In this document: positions 1-6,134 of the stretch, in pieces
How the letters are laid out: each line of letters opens with the position of its first letter
Numbering within the stretch: position 1 is the stretch's first letter
Origin: an uncultured Ruminococcus sp.
GTDB lineage: Bacteria > Bacillota > Clostridia > Oscillospirales > Ruminococcaceae
Assembly: GCA_946531975.1 (NCBI GenBank)
Contig: CAMNAY010000077.1
Coordinates: forward strand, 1-7,391
Direction of reading: 5' to 3'
DNA length: 7,391 nt
Program-made: the position numbers and the translations under genes
The notes under the pieces: generated by a model
Databases searched by the model: none
Seen by the model: the letters and a program-made list of their open reading frames with translations, nothing else
What the model was told of the DNA's origin: nothing

Positions 1-2435
1 GAAACGTTGAAATAGGCTCCGGCCAGTCCTTTGCCGAGCACGCTGACCGCGCCGTCATGCATCACATCGTGCAGCGTGATGCTTTCGGGAATCTCAATGC
101 TGCCCTCGGTTTCGCCGTTTTCATCGGCAATGCGCAGGGTCAGCTTTCCGCCCTGAAGCCGGATGCGGATATTGTACCACTTGCCCGGCTCCATTTTTGT
201 CGGGCTGTAAACGCTCGCTTCTGTGGCTGCGTTGCGGTTTCCGCTTTTCAGTACGAGATGCGGATAGCCCTTCTCATCCTGCGGCGTGAAGTAGAAATAC
301 TGATCGGCGTCACCGAAATAGAACAGCTTTTGATCTGCATCGCCGCCGCGCCAGAGCACAGAGAACTGATACTCCGCGGAAGTGCCGAAATACGCAAAGG
401 AATCGTCAATGTCGATGAAATCATCCTTGCCGTCGAGGGTCATGACGCCGTTCGCGCCGGTGCGGGTCGCTTCCCATGCCGCGCCGACCGGCAGGGCATA
501 GGTGCTGGTGTACTGATCCCTGATGACCTGCGCGGAATCGGAATCGAAGCTGTAACTGAGATACTGACCGTCGGTGTAGGGTCTGGCATCGAGGTAGGTC
601 TGCGTGCCGTACCAGCCGTAACAGGTGCCCTTTGTCGCGGTGTTGCTGCCGTCGTCATAGTAATCGCCGTCGATGACTGCCTGTCCCGAAGCGGTGCCTC
701 TCGCCATGCAGAATGCAACGCCCTTGACAACCGCATCGTCCTTGACGGTGTAGTCGTCCCAGATGCAGGCACTCTCGATGACCTTTGCATTGCCCGAAAC
801 ATTCGCTCTGCCCATGACCATTGCATAGTCACCGATATAGGCATTGCCGGAGATCTGTGCATTCTCCGCGATCATCGCGTAGCCGTCGATCACCGCATTG
901 CCGGAGACAGTCGCATTGCCGATGACCGCAGCATGCGGACCGACATAGACCGAAGCATCCACGCGGGCGGAATCCGCGACGAAGCCGCCGCCGTTTGCGT
1001 GCTGATGTCCGCGGATGTTCAGCGGGCGCTCCATGATGCCGGCGCCCTCGATCGTCACCTGATACGGATAGCGGTGCTTCGAGGTAAACGGCTGTCTGGT
1101 CTCTCCGAATTCATCGGAATCGTTGTGCCAGTGCAGACCGGAGGGGCAGTAGAGCGACTCATCCGGCGTGGCAATGACCGTCAGGTAGGCAGATTGGGTA
1201 TCTGCGGGAACCGTCATGCGCATGGTCTCGCCGTTTCCGAACAGGTCAGAGTAGTGTGATCTGCCCGATGCGTCCTCCATGACGATGCAGGCGCGCCAGT
1301 CGGCGCCGGAAAGCTCCGAGCGTCCGTTCAGCGTGACCGTCACCGTATCGCCCTGCACGGTCAGCGGCACGACATTCAGACCCGAAGCCTGCGGTGCGCG
1401 CTCAGTCGGCACGGCGTAGACATTCGCTGCACCGTCCACGTTTTCGAGCATGGTATAGATCTGCTGCCAGTTCCATGCACCCTGCGAGAGCAGTGCATCG
1501 CGGCGCTTTTTATAGGCGGTCTGATGTGCGAAATCCAGCGTCGCCATGCGCTTGGCGTAGTGACCGAGGGTTTCTTTGATATCCGCAGGCGCCAGACGGT
1601 TAATCATCGTCAGCGGGTACTCGTCGTCTTTGCCCTGCTGGAGCATGGTCTTGACGAAATCGGCGCCGTAGCCTTCGAGATTGTCGGGATTCTCGGTGAG
1701 ATACTGAAGCAGCACCCATGCCGAATAGTAATCTCTGCCAAAGGGCGAGGTGAAGCACAGATTCTTCAGATAGGTCTCGAAGAAGTCGGTGCCGTAGCCG
1801 TGCGAGAAATCATTGTCCCAGCCGTATTCGCCGGAGACCTCATAGATCCACTGCTCACGGAACCAGTTTCCGAGCGCCTCCCACCATGTATTCGAGTATT
1901 TGTTGCGGTTCCAGCCGAGCTGATGCGCGGTGATCGCGTGGCCGAACTCATGCGGCATGACCCACGAGGCGGGGTCGGTCTGCATCGCGCCGACGCAGCA
2001 GAACAGATACGGGTAGCCCTGATTGTCATAGGACATATACGCCCAGTCGTCCTGTTTGTCTGCGAGACCGGTTCCGGAAATGTAGATATTGAGCTTGTAC
2101 TTGTTTCCGTCGCGGAGATAATTCTCAACGGACTCGGCGCATTCATTCATGCCGAGCTTGTTGACGTAGATATCCCAGCAGCGTTCGAGGTTGTCCGCAT
2201 TCTTTTTGAGAAAATCCTGCGTGACCTTCGAGGCATCGCCGCTGTTGCCCCAGATGAACTGAAAATGCTCTGAGGTGTAGTAGTTGTACCCGCGGCTGAA
2301 ATTGTAGAACGGGTCGCGGGTCTGGTAGGCATCTGCTGCGGCGACAGTCTGCGGGACAGCAGACAGCGGCAGGCAGGTACCGAGCATGGTCAGGGCGCAG
2401 ATCGCCGCTGACAGACGGTTTCCGGTGTGCTTCAT
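1..2435 (-). CDS. Secreted DUF6055-like putative metallopeptidase with beta-helix and LamG-like domains (C-terminus outside window)
   Basis: The frame is open without a stop from ATG 2435-2433 to the left edge: 811 codons, C-terminus missing. The start is preceded by GGGGAGGA about 8 bases upstream. Residues 1-34 form a signal peptide (MKHTGNRLSAAIC, hydrophobic core, likely cleavage near TVAA-AD), so the product is exported. Residues 35 to about 330 resemble DUF6055. They contain HEFGH at 162-166, a zinc HExxH signature, followed by WWEALGNW with Glu186 twenty residues on, the spacing and context of a gluzincin third ligand. Residues about 487-597 carry imperfect six-residue repeats (SGNAVI, SGNAYI, SGNAKV) typical of a left-handed beta-helix. 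Residues about 665-811 look like a concanavalin/LamG module (MTLDGKDDFIDI, PGKWYNIRI). Peptidase activity and a glycan or mucin target are inference. A dockerin or anchor could follow beyond the window. The gene has its own promoter, divergent from thioredoxin. Family assignment is from memory of sequence style. Confidence 0.8.
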   Translation of the reverse strand, partial: MKHTGNRLSAAICALTMLGTCLPLSAVPQTVAAADAYQTRDPFYNFSRGYNYYTSEHFQFIWGNSGDASKVTQDFLKKNADNLERCWDIYVNKLGMNECAESVENYLRDGNKYKLNIYISGTGLADKQDDWAYMSYDNQGYPYLFCCVGAMQTDPASWVMPHEFGHAITAHQLGWNRNKYSNTWWEALGNWFREQWIYEVSGEYGWDNDFSHGYGTDFFETYLKNLCFTSPFGRDYYSAWVLLQYLTENPDNLEGYGADFVKTMLQQGKDDEYPLTMINRLAPADIKETLGHYAKRMATLDFAHQTAYKKRRDALLSQGAWNWQQIYTMLENVDGAANVYAVPTERAPQASGLNVVPLTVQGDTVTVTLNGRSELSGADWRACIVMEDASGRSHYSDLFGNGETMRMTVPADTQSAYLTVIATPDESLYCPSGLHWHNDSDEFGETRQPFTSKHRYPYQVTIEGAGIMERPLNIRGHQHANGGGFVADSARVDASVYVGPHAAVIGNATVSGNAVIDGYAMIAENAQISGNAYIGDYAMVMGRANVSGNAKVIESACIWDDYTVKDDAVVKGVAFCMARGTASGQAVIDGDYYDDGSNTATKGTCYGWYGTQTYLDARPYTDGQYLSYSFDSDSAQVIRDQYTSTYALPVGAAWEATRTGANGVMTLDGKDDFIDIDDSFAYFGTSAEYQFSVLWRGGDADQKLFYFGDADQYFYFTPQDEKGYPHLVLKSGNRNAATEASVYSPTKMEPGKWYNIRIRLQGGKLTLRIADENGETEGSIEIPESITLHDVMHDGAVSVLGKGLAGAYFNV

Positions 2436-2523
2436 AATTGTTTTCCTCCCCGATTTCGGTAACATTGTGCGCTGTATCTTTTTTTTGTTGTTTTTCGCGC
2501 ACTGACAATAAAACCATGATTTC

Positions 2524-2552
2524 AGTATAATCTTTTTCCGAAGCGGTGTCAA
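2524..2552 (-). promoter_or_regulatory. Promoter of the secreted DUF6055-like gene
   Basis: On the minus strand TTGACA (2552-2547) and TATACT (2529-2524) are separated by exactly 17 bases, a near-perfect sigma-A type promoter. Transcription would begin near 2517, giving an 80-odd base leader. In that leader GTGCGC and GCGCAC (2497-2502 and 2467-2472) can pair across an A-rich 24-base loop, upstream of the ribosome site at about 2444-2451. Confidence 0.8.
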
Positions 2553-2587
2553 TGCATGATTCTGCCCGCACAGTGTTGTTTTGTCAT

Positions 2588-2606
2588 CTCTCACGCGCCG
2601 TGGGAG
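2588..2606. promoter_or_regulatory. Imperfect palindrome between the divergent promoters (possible operator)
   Basis: CTCTCACG, a 3-base centre CGC, then CGTGGGAG form an inverted repeat with 8-base arms and one mismatch. It ends three bases before the -35 of the thioredoxin promoter and lies 36 bases upstream of the -35 of the divergent promoter. Its position suits a regulator binding site, but no regulator gene is in the window and the match could be chance. Confidence 0.35.
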
Positions 2607-2609
2607 CGC

Positions 2610-2638
2610 TTGACAATCCGGACAGAATATGTTAGAAT
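2610..2638 (+). promoter_or_regulatory. Thioredoxin promoter
   Basis: TTGACA (2610-2615), a 17-base spacer, and TAGAAT (2633-2638) make a near-consensus vegetative promoter. Transcription would begin near 2645, leaving a leader of about 73 bases before the thioredoxin ATG. The -35 boxes of this and the divergent promoter are 57 bases apart. Confidence 0.8.
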
Positions 2639-2717
2639 GAGATCAGCGCAGGAAACCGCGTATATTTCTGCGCTGCATGTAAAAAATATTCAGGAAACCG
2701 AAAAGGAGGAATCCGCT

Positions 2718-3032
2718 ATGGCAGTGATTCACGCAGACGATATGCAGAGCTTCACCGCAGAGGTTCTGAACGCAGAGGGACCCGTTCTGGTCGATTTCTG
2801 GGCAAACTGGTGCGGTCCGTGCCGCATGATGGCTCCGGTGCTGGAGGAGCTCAGCGAGAAATACCCCGGTGTCAAGGTCGTCAAATCCGACGTTGATCAG
2901 CTCGGACCCGCAGCAGGTAAATTCGGCATCAGCAGCATTCCGGCTTTCCTGCTCTTTGAGAACGGCAAGGTCACCAAGCATGTGGTCGGCGCAATGCCGC
3001 TCGCCGCACTCGCCGAAAAGCTCGGCATCTGA
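2718..3032 (+). CDS. trxA: Thioredoxin
   Basis: A 104-residue single-domain thioredoxin, the usual length for the family. It is a cytoplasmic dithiol-disulfide oxidoreductase that reduces protein disulfides such as those in ribonucleotide reductase and peroxiredoxins and is itself recharged by thioredoxin reductase. VDFWANWCGPC (residues 25-35) carries the active-site pair Cys32 and Cys35 and the buried Asp26. GISSIPAF holds the conserved cis-proline at residue 75, and FENGK follows as expected. The ATG at 2718 is chosen over an upstream in-frame ATG at 2556 because AGGAGG lies at 2704-2709, 8 bases upstream, and because the domain begins here; the upstream start would also precede the promoter. 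It stands alone behind its own promoter and is followed by a hairpin. No thioredoxin reductase gene is in the window, so its reductase partner cannot be named. Confidence 0.97.
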   Translation: MAVIHADDMQSFTAEVLNAEGPVLVDFWANWCGPCRMMAPVLEELSEKYPGVKVVKSDVDQLGPAAGKFGISSIPAFLLFENGKVTKHVVGAMPLAALAEKLGI

Positions 3033-3041
3033 ACAAATACA

Positions 3042-3075
3042 GCATAACGCACTGCCTCAGCGCAGTGCGTTGTGT
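3042..3075 (+). terminator. Hairpin after thioredoxin, possible weak terminator
   Basis: Positions 3042-3055 pair with 3062-3075 to give a 14-base-pair stem (two G-U pairs, ten perfect inner pairs starting AACGCACTGC) around a 6-base loop. There is no T-run after it; the downstream bases are ATGTCCCCCC. It may therefore be an mRNA-stabilising hairpin or an attenuator between trxA and the permease rather than a full terminator. I see no convincing promoter between it and the permease start, which favours partial read-through. Confidence 0.5.
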
Positions 3076-3108
3076 ATGTCCCCCCCTGATTCACAGAAAC
3101 GAGGTTTT

Positions 3109-4086
3109 ATGCATATCACTGTCATTCTCCAGCAAATGGGCAAGCTGTTCCTGATTCTCTGTCTCGGCGCATTTCTGGCGCGGATCAGTCTGCTGGATGT
3201 CCACACCAAGCAGAAGCTCACCAAACTGCTCCTTTATGTCACCACGCCGCTCATGATGATTGATGCGTTTTATGAGCGCATGAAGACCGTGGAGCTTCAG
3301 GAGCAGAGCGATAACGCGCCGGGCATACCGGTCGGGACGCTGTTCCTGTATTCCTTCCTGTTCTACATCCTGCTGATTGTGCTTGCCGTGCTGCTGACAT
3401 ACGGAACCGGAACGCCGAAGAAGGACCGCAGGCTCTATCTGTTCATGACAATCTTCGGGAACGTCGGATTCATGGGCTTTCCGGTTGTGGAGGCGGTCTA
3501 CGGCTCCGAGGGGCTGTTTTACGCGGCGATCCTCAACAGCGTATTCAATATTTTCGTCTACACCTTCGGCGTTGTGCTGATGGGCGGAGCAGCGGCAAAG
3601 GAGAATGCCGGGTTTGCTCAAACGCTTCGGGGAATCCCCTGGAAGAAGCTGCTGCTGACGCCGGCAGTGCTGTGTACGGCAGTCGGGCTCATCATTTTCG
3701 TATGCCGGATTCACCTGCCGTCGGTCATCAGTGACACCTGTGCGACGCTCGGAGACCTGACCTCTCCGCTGGCGATGCTGGTAGTCGGTGCGAACCTGAG
3801 CGGGATGAAGGCGAAAGAGATGCTGACCAATATGCGGATGAATATTTATGTTCTGCTGCGTCAGATTGCGCTGCCGCTGGTTTTCTGGGTGATCATCCGG
3901 CAGATTGTGCGGCATGAGGTTCTCGCGCCGACGCTGCTGCTGATGAGCTGCATGCCGGTTGCGAACACGACGGCGCTGTTTGCGACGGAATACGGCGGGG
4001 ACGAGAAGCTTGCATCGCAGGGTATTTTCCTGACGACGCTGTTTTCCCTTGTTTCCTTCCCGCTCATCATCTGGCTCTGCGCTTAA
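3109..4086 (+). CDS. AEC-family transporter (auxin efflux carrier type permease)
   Basis: A 325-residue integral membrane protein of about ten hydrophobic segments, approximately residues 5-25, 38-56, 75-99, 108-131, 134-159, 179-203, 212-233, 246-267, 273-297 and 302-325. Length and the two-times-five helix layout fit the AEC family (Mem_trans). The signature FGNVGFMGFPVVEAVYG (about 116-132) and the later MPVANTTALFA match the paired helix-breaking regions of that family. Bacterial members move malate, malonate or other organic anions, but the substrate cannot be read from sequence. The ATG at 3109 begins directly with the first membrane helix. GAGG at 3101-3104 is its ribosome site, with an unusually short gap of four bases. 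The same frame is open back to 2869, but that part merely shadows thioredoxin. No dedicated promoter is evident, so transcription may come from trxA. Confidence 0.9.
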   Translation: MHITVILQQMGKLFLILCLGAFLARISLLDVHTKQKLTKLLLYVTTPLMMIDAFYERMKTVELQEQSDNAPGIPVGTLFLYSFLFYILLIVLAVLLTYGTGTPKKDRRLYLFMTIFGNVGFMGFPVVEAVYGSEGLFYAAILNSVFNIFVYTFGVVLMGGAAAKENAGFAQTLRGIPWKKLLLTPAVLCTAVGLIIFVCRIHLPSVISDTCATLGDLTSPLAMLVVGANLSGMKAKEMLTNMRMNIYVLLRQIALPLVFWVIIRQIVRHEVLAPTLLLMSCMPVANTTALFATEYGGDEKLASQGIFLTTLFSLVSFPLIIWLCA

Positions 4087-4099
4087 TCTCCCGAATGAC

Positions 4100-4128
4100 T
4101 TGCATTCCGGCGAAAGCTGTGGTATAAT
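4100..4128 (+). promoter_or_regulatory. hisI-hisE promoter with extended -10
   Basis: TTGCAT (4100-4105), a 17-base spacer, and a perfect TATAAT (4123-4128) preceded by TGG, which supplies the extended -10 TG dinucleotide. The -35 lies within a small imperfect hairpin, CCGAATG (4091-4097) with CATTCCGG (4103-4110), just after the permease stop. Transcription would begin near 4135, giving a leader of only about 30 bases with no room for a his attenuator or T-box. Confidence 0.8.
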
Positions 4129-4165
4129 AATCCTATACATCCCAGATAAAGGAGATCTCCCCGAT

Positions 4166-4519
4166 ATGATCAAAGTCGATCTGAATGACCTCGACCGCTT
4201 CTTCGTGAAGTCAGAGCTCATCCCCGCGATCTGCTATGAGGTCGATACGAAAACCGTTCTGATGCTCGCCTATATGAACAAGGAAAGCCTCAGACGTACC
4301 CTCGAAACCGGCTATACCTGGTTCTGGAGCCGCTCGCGGCAGGAACTCTGGAACAAGGGCGCTACCTCCGGTCACCTGCAAAAGGTCGTCTCCGTCTTCG
4401 CTGACTGCGATGACGATACCCTGCTGGTCAATGTGAAGCAGAAAGGCGCTGCATGTCACACCGGCTCGTACAGCTGCTTTTTCAAGGAAATCTATAATGA
4501 TGAGGAGAAGGAATCATGA
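4166..4519 (+). CDS. hisI: Phosphoribosyl-AMP cyclohydrolase
   Basis: 117 residues. It opens the adenine ring of phosphoribosyl-AMP to give ProFAR, the third step of histidine synthesis (EC 3.5.4.19), in the cytoplasm. WFWSRSRQELWNKGATSGH (residues 52-70) is the family signature. DCDDD at 80-84 supplies the three acidic residues (Asp80, 82, 84) that bind magnesium in characterised enzymes, and Cys81, Cys97 and Cys104 match the zinc cysteines contributed across the dimer. It is a stand-alone HisI, not the HisIE fusion of enterobacteria. The ATG at 4166 is chosen because AAAGGAG lies at 4148-4154 and the domain begins here; the same frame extends upstream only into the permease. The ribosome site overlaps a perfect 10-base palindrome, GGAGATCTCC, at 4151-4160. 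Its stop overlaps the hisE start (ATGA). Confidence 0.96.
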   Translation: MIKVDLNDLDRFFVKSELIPAICYEVDTKTVLMLAYMNKESLRRTLETGYTWFWSRSRQELWNKGATSGHLQKVVSVFADCDDDTLLVNVKQKGAACHTGSYSCFFKEIYNDEEKES

Positions 4520-4854
4520 CAGTTTACAGAGAAATTTTTGAGGTCATTAAAGCGCGCAAGGCTGCGTTCGATGCCGGTCAGGCGCCCGAAAAATCCTACA
4601 CCGCCTACCTCTTTGACAAGGGCGTGGACAAAATCTGCAAGAAGGTCGGCGAGGAAGCGACCGAAACCGTCATCGCTGCCAAAAACGGCGACAATGACGA
4701 GCTGAAGAACGAGATCAATGACCTGCTCTATCACGTCATGGTGCTCGCTGCCAATCAGGGGCTGGACTGGGCAGACGTCGAGGAGGTTCTCGCAGAGCGC
4801 AATGAGAAAATCGGCAATCTCAAACAGTTCCATGAGGTTGACAAGAATACCTGA
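4516..4854 (+). CDS. hisE: Phosphoribosyl-ATP pyrophosphatase
   Basis: 112 residues, the usual size of stand-alone HisE, an all-alpha MazG-like enzyme. It hydrolyses phosphoribosyl-ATP to phosphoribosyl-AMP and pyrophosphate (EC 3.6.1.31), the step immediately before HisI. SYTAYLFDKGVDKICKKVGE (residues 27-46) is the family signature. Glu46, Glu47 and Glu50, with Glu66 and Asp69 in the EINDLLYH helix, form the metal-binding acidic set of this superfamily. The start overlaps the hisI stop as ATGA, and GAGGAGAAGGA lies just upstream inside hisI, so the two are translationally coupled and come from the promoter at 4100-4128. The gene order is the reverse of the reaction order. No other his gene lies nearby, so the rest of the pathway must be encoded elsewhere. 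No intrinsic terminator follows, so the next gene may be cotranscribed. Confidence 0.96.
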   Translation: MTVYREIFEVIKARKAAFDAGQAPEKSYTAYLFDKGVDKICKKVGEEATETVIAAKNGDNDELKNEINDLLYHVMVLAANQGLDWADVEEVLAERNEKIGNLKQFHEVDKNT

Positions 4855-4881
4855 CCCGCACCCCCGCTCAACTGTCACAAA

Positions 4882-4948
4882 TTCTCCCTGTATCACATAC
4901 ATTGGAAGTGAGGATTCCGCGAGGTAATCCAATTTTGTACAGGGAGGA
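4882..4948 (+). promoter_or_regulatory. Structured leader that sequesters the ribosome site of the cysteine-rich gene
   Basis: Positions 4882-4892 (TTCTCCCTGTA) pair with 4938-4948 (TACAGGGAGGA) in an 11-base-pair helix with one G-U pair. The right arm contains the whole Shine-Dalgarno of the gene starting at 4955. Inside it, ATTGGA (4901-4906) can pair with TCCAAT (4928-4933), and a hairpin of GGATTCC (4912-4918), a GCGA tetraloop and GGTAATCC (4923-4930, one bulged T) can also form. The last two share 4928-4930 and so compete in part. This is what one expects of a translational switch, a protein-binding leader or a conserved RNA element. It matches no riboswitch class I can name. Confidence 0.5.
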
Positions 4949-4954
4949 ATTGCC

Positions 4955-5737
4955 ATGAACGAAGAAAACACCGCCGGTTCTGCTGCTGCAATCAAAGCGG
5001 ACAGAGTGTTTGACAGCTGCTCTGATAAGGACTGCATCACCAATCTTCCGGTCATGCTCGAAGGCGGTGAGCTGCCCGAACAGTTCACTTCGGTCAAGAC
5101 GCGCTGCTGCTCGATCGACAGCGTGTGCCTGAGCGTCGAGCCGATCCCCTTTAACCGCGGGTATTATTCGGTCGATGTCACCTACACCTTCGGCATTGAG
5201 CTGCTCGCCTACGACCGGAGCTGCGAGGCGCCGACCCCGCTGCGGGGCACCGCTTCCGCCTCCAAGAGCGTCATTCTGTACGGCAGCGAATCCAGCACCA
5301 AGACCTTCTTCAGCAGCGGCGCACGCATCGGGGATACCAACTCCTGCTGCGAGACCGTCAATCTGCCGACCGCAAGCTGTCAGTGTGTCGATCCCATTGC
5401 GCTCGAAACGCGCATCGCCGTGATGCCGCCGGTGCCGCCGCAGAACGGAATGCCGATGCCGCCGCGCAGATGCGTCATGCTGACACTGGGCGTCTTCTCG
5501 GTCATCGAGCTGACCAGACCCGTCACGCTGACCGTCAATGCCCTGCCGTACAGCGTCCCGACAAAGACCTGCACCGCGGAGGGCACCGATTCCCCGTGCG
5601 AGATTTTCAGCAGGCTCTCCTTCCCGACAGACGAGTTTCTGCCGCAGATTCCTGCTGCGGGCGAGCCGCTGCCGGAGTGCGGCATGCAGCAGCTTCGCCA
5701 TGAGGGCTTCGGGGGCTGGAAATCCGCACCGCAGTAA
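4955..5737 (+). CDS. Cysteine-rich protein of unknown function
   Basis: 260 residues with 14 cysteines (22, 27, 51, 52, 58, 90, 131, 132, 142, 144, 173, 206, 215, 242), over 5 percent, including two CC pairs and a CQC. No signal peptide or membrane segment is visible. The N-terminal part has DRVFDSCSDKDC (residues 16-27). Residues about 54-90 and 176-200 alternate like beta strands (YYSVDVTYTFGIELLAY, VTLTVNALPYSV). Between them lies a proline- and methionine-rich linker (157-172, MPPVPPQNGMPMPPRR). I do not recognise an enzyme family. I have an uncertain impression of similar clostridial proteins with a DSCSDKDC box; a structural, spore-coat-like or metal-binding role is a guess. The ATG has AGGGAGGA ending six bases upstream, buried in the leader helix at 4882-4948. 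A strong terminator follows at 5774. It may be cotranscribed with hisIE, since I see no clear promoter of its own. Confidence 0.8.
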   Translation: MNEENTAGSAAAIKADRVFDSCSDKDCITNLPVMLEGGELPEQFTSVKTRCCSIDSVCLSVEPIPFNRGYYSVDVTYTFGIELLAYDRSCEAPTPLRGTASASKSVILYGSESSTKTFFSSGARIGDTNSCCETVNLPTASCQCVDPIALETRIAVMPPVPPQNGMPMPPRRCVMLTLGVFSVIELTRPVTLTVNALPYSVPTKTCTAEGTDSPCEIFSRLSFPTDEFLPQIPAAGEPLPECGMQQLRHEGFGGWKSAPQ

Positions 5738-5773
5738 CCGCACAGCATACATCATTTCTCACGCACGCATCAC

Positions 5774-5810
5774 AGGCGGGGCGGCAGTGTTGCCGTACCC
5801 GCCTTTCTTC
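5774..5810 (+). terminator. Intrinsic terminator after the cysteine-rich gene
   Basis: AGGCGGG (5774-5780) pairs with CCCGCCT (5798-5804). Inside, CGGCA (5782-5786) pairs with TGCCG (5791-5795) around a GTGT loop. The result is a 12-base-pair GC-rich hairpin with a small internal loop, followed by TTCTTC. Read on the minus strand the flank is A-rich rather than T-rich, so it serves the plus-strand genes. It marks the end of the hisI-hisE-cysteine-rich transcription unit. Confidence 0.85.
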
Positions 5811-5846
5811 AACAGTTTCAACTTTTCCGGCAGGGTATCACAGTCC

Positions 5847-5894
5847 GGTACCTTGGGATCTTGGGATCTTGGGATCTTGGGATCTTGATACCTT
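5847..5894 (+). repeat. Left octamer array, GGGATCTT x4 with degenerate end units
   Basis: Six consecutive 8-base units: GGTACCTT, four perfect GGGATCTT (5855-5886), then GATACCTT. The array is framed by an inverted repeat, CAGGGTATCA (5831-5840) and TGATACCTTG (5886-5895), ten base pairs with one G-U. Each perfect unit contains GATC. Degenerate end units around identical inner ones are typical of an array grown by slippage or unequal exchange. Confidence 0.9.
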
Positions 5895-6088
5895 GTAAAC
5901 ACATCAGAAGAAATACAGCAAACAGAAACAATGTATGATGTCTTGCGATGTCTGACAATATAGTGAAAACAACGTAAATACGGATTCAAAGACAAAGTTC
6001 TGAAAAACAATTTATGTTAAATATTCTTATTATGTTATTATTACTGTGCTGTAAACCAATCTATAAAACTGAAAATAAAACTCATTTT

Positions 6089-6134
6089 AAGATCCCAAGA
6101 TCCCAAGATCCCAAACCTATTTTATGGGATCTTG
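6089..6134 (-). repeat. Right octamer array in inverted orientation, three units plus a lone opposing copy
   Basis: AAGATCCC is repeated three times at 6089-6112, the reverse complement of the left array, giving a 26-base perfect inverted repeat between the two arrays about 200 bases apart. A lone copy in the left-array orientation follows at 6125-6134, so CAAGATCCCA (6104-6113) and TGGGATCTTG (6125-6134) form a 10-base-pair hairpin six bases beyond the stop of the RepA-like gene. No T-run follows on the minus strand, so terminator function is doubtful. Confidence 0.85.

Noticed and set aside
57..1259. 400-residue plus-strand open frame
   Set aside because: It is antisense to the uninterrupted minus-strand secreted-protein frame, which has a signal peptide, a metallopeptidase motif and a ribosome site; the plus-strand translation has no recognisable domain.
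2373..2375. Lipobox cysteine (Cys21, preceded by LGT) in the signal peptide of the secreted protein
   Set aside because: Thr at -1 does not fit the lipobox, and the hydrophobic core continues past it to a better signal peptidase I site near residue 34.
3091..4221. 376-residue minus-strand open frame
   Set aside because: It lies opposite the AEC permease and hisI start; its product is rich in Arg, Gln and His with no domain, as expected of an antisense shadow of a GC-rich gene.
4838..4866. Promoter beginning TTGACA at 4838 for the cysteine-rich gene
   Set aside because: The bases at the -10 position are C-rich (CCCCCG region), so no usable -10 lies at 16-18 bases.
5759..6010. 83-residue minus-strand frame translating the octamers into a DPK/IPR-like repeat
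   Set aside because: It has no ribosome site, runs through the terminator stem and the repeat array, and its repeat is a by-product of the DNA octamers.
5847..6112. CRISPR array
   Set aside because: The units are 8 bases with no spacers between them and occur in both orientations; no cas gene is present.
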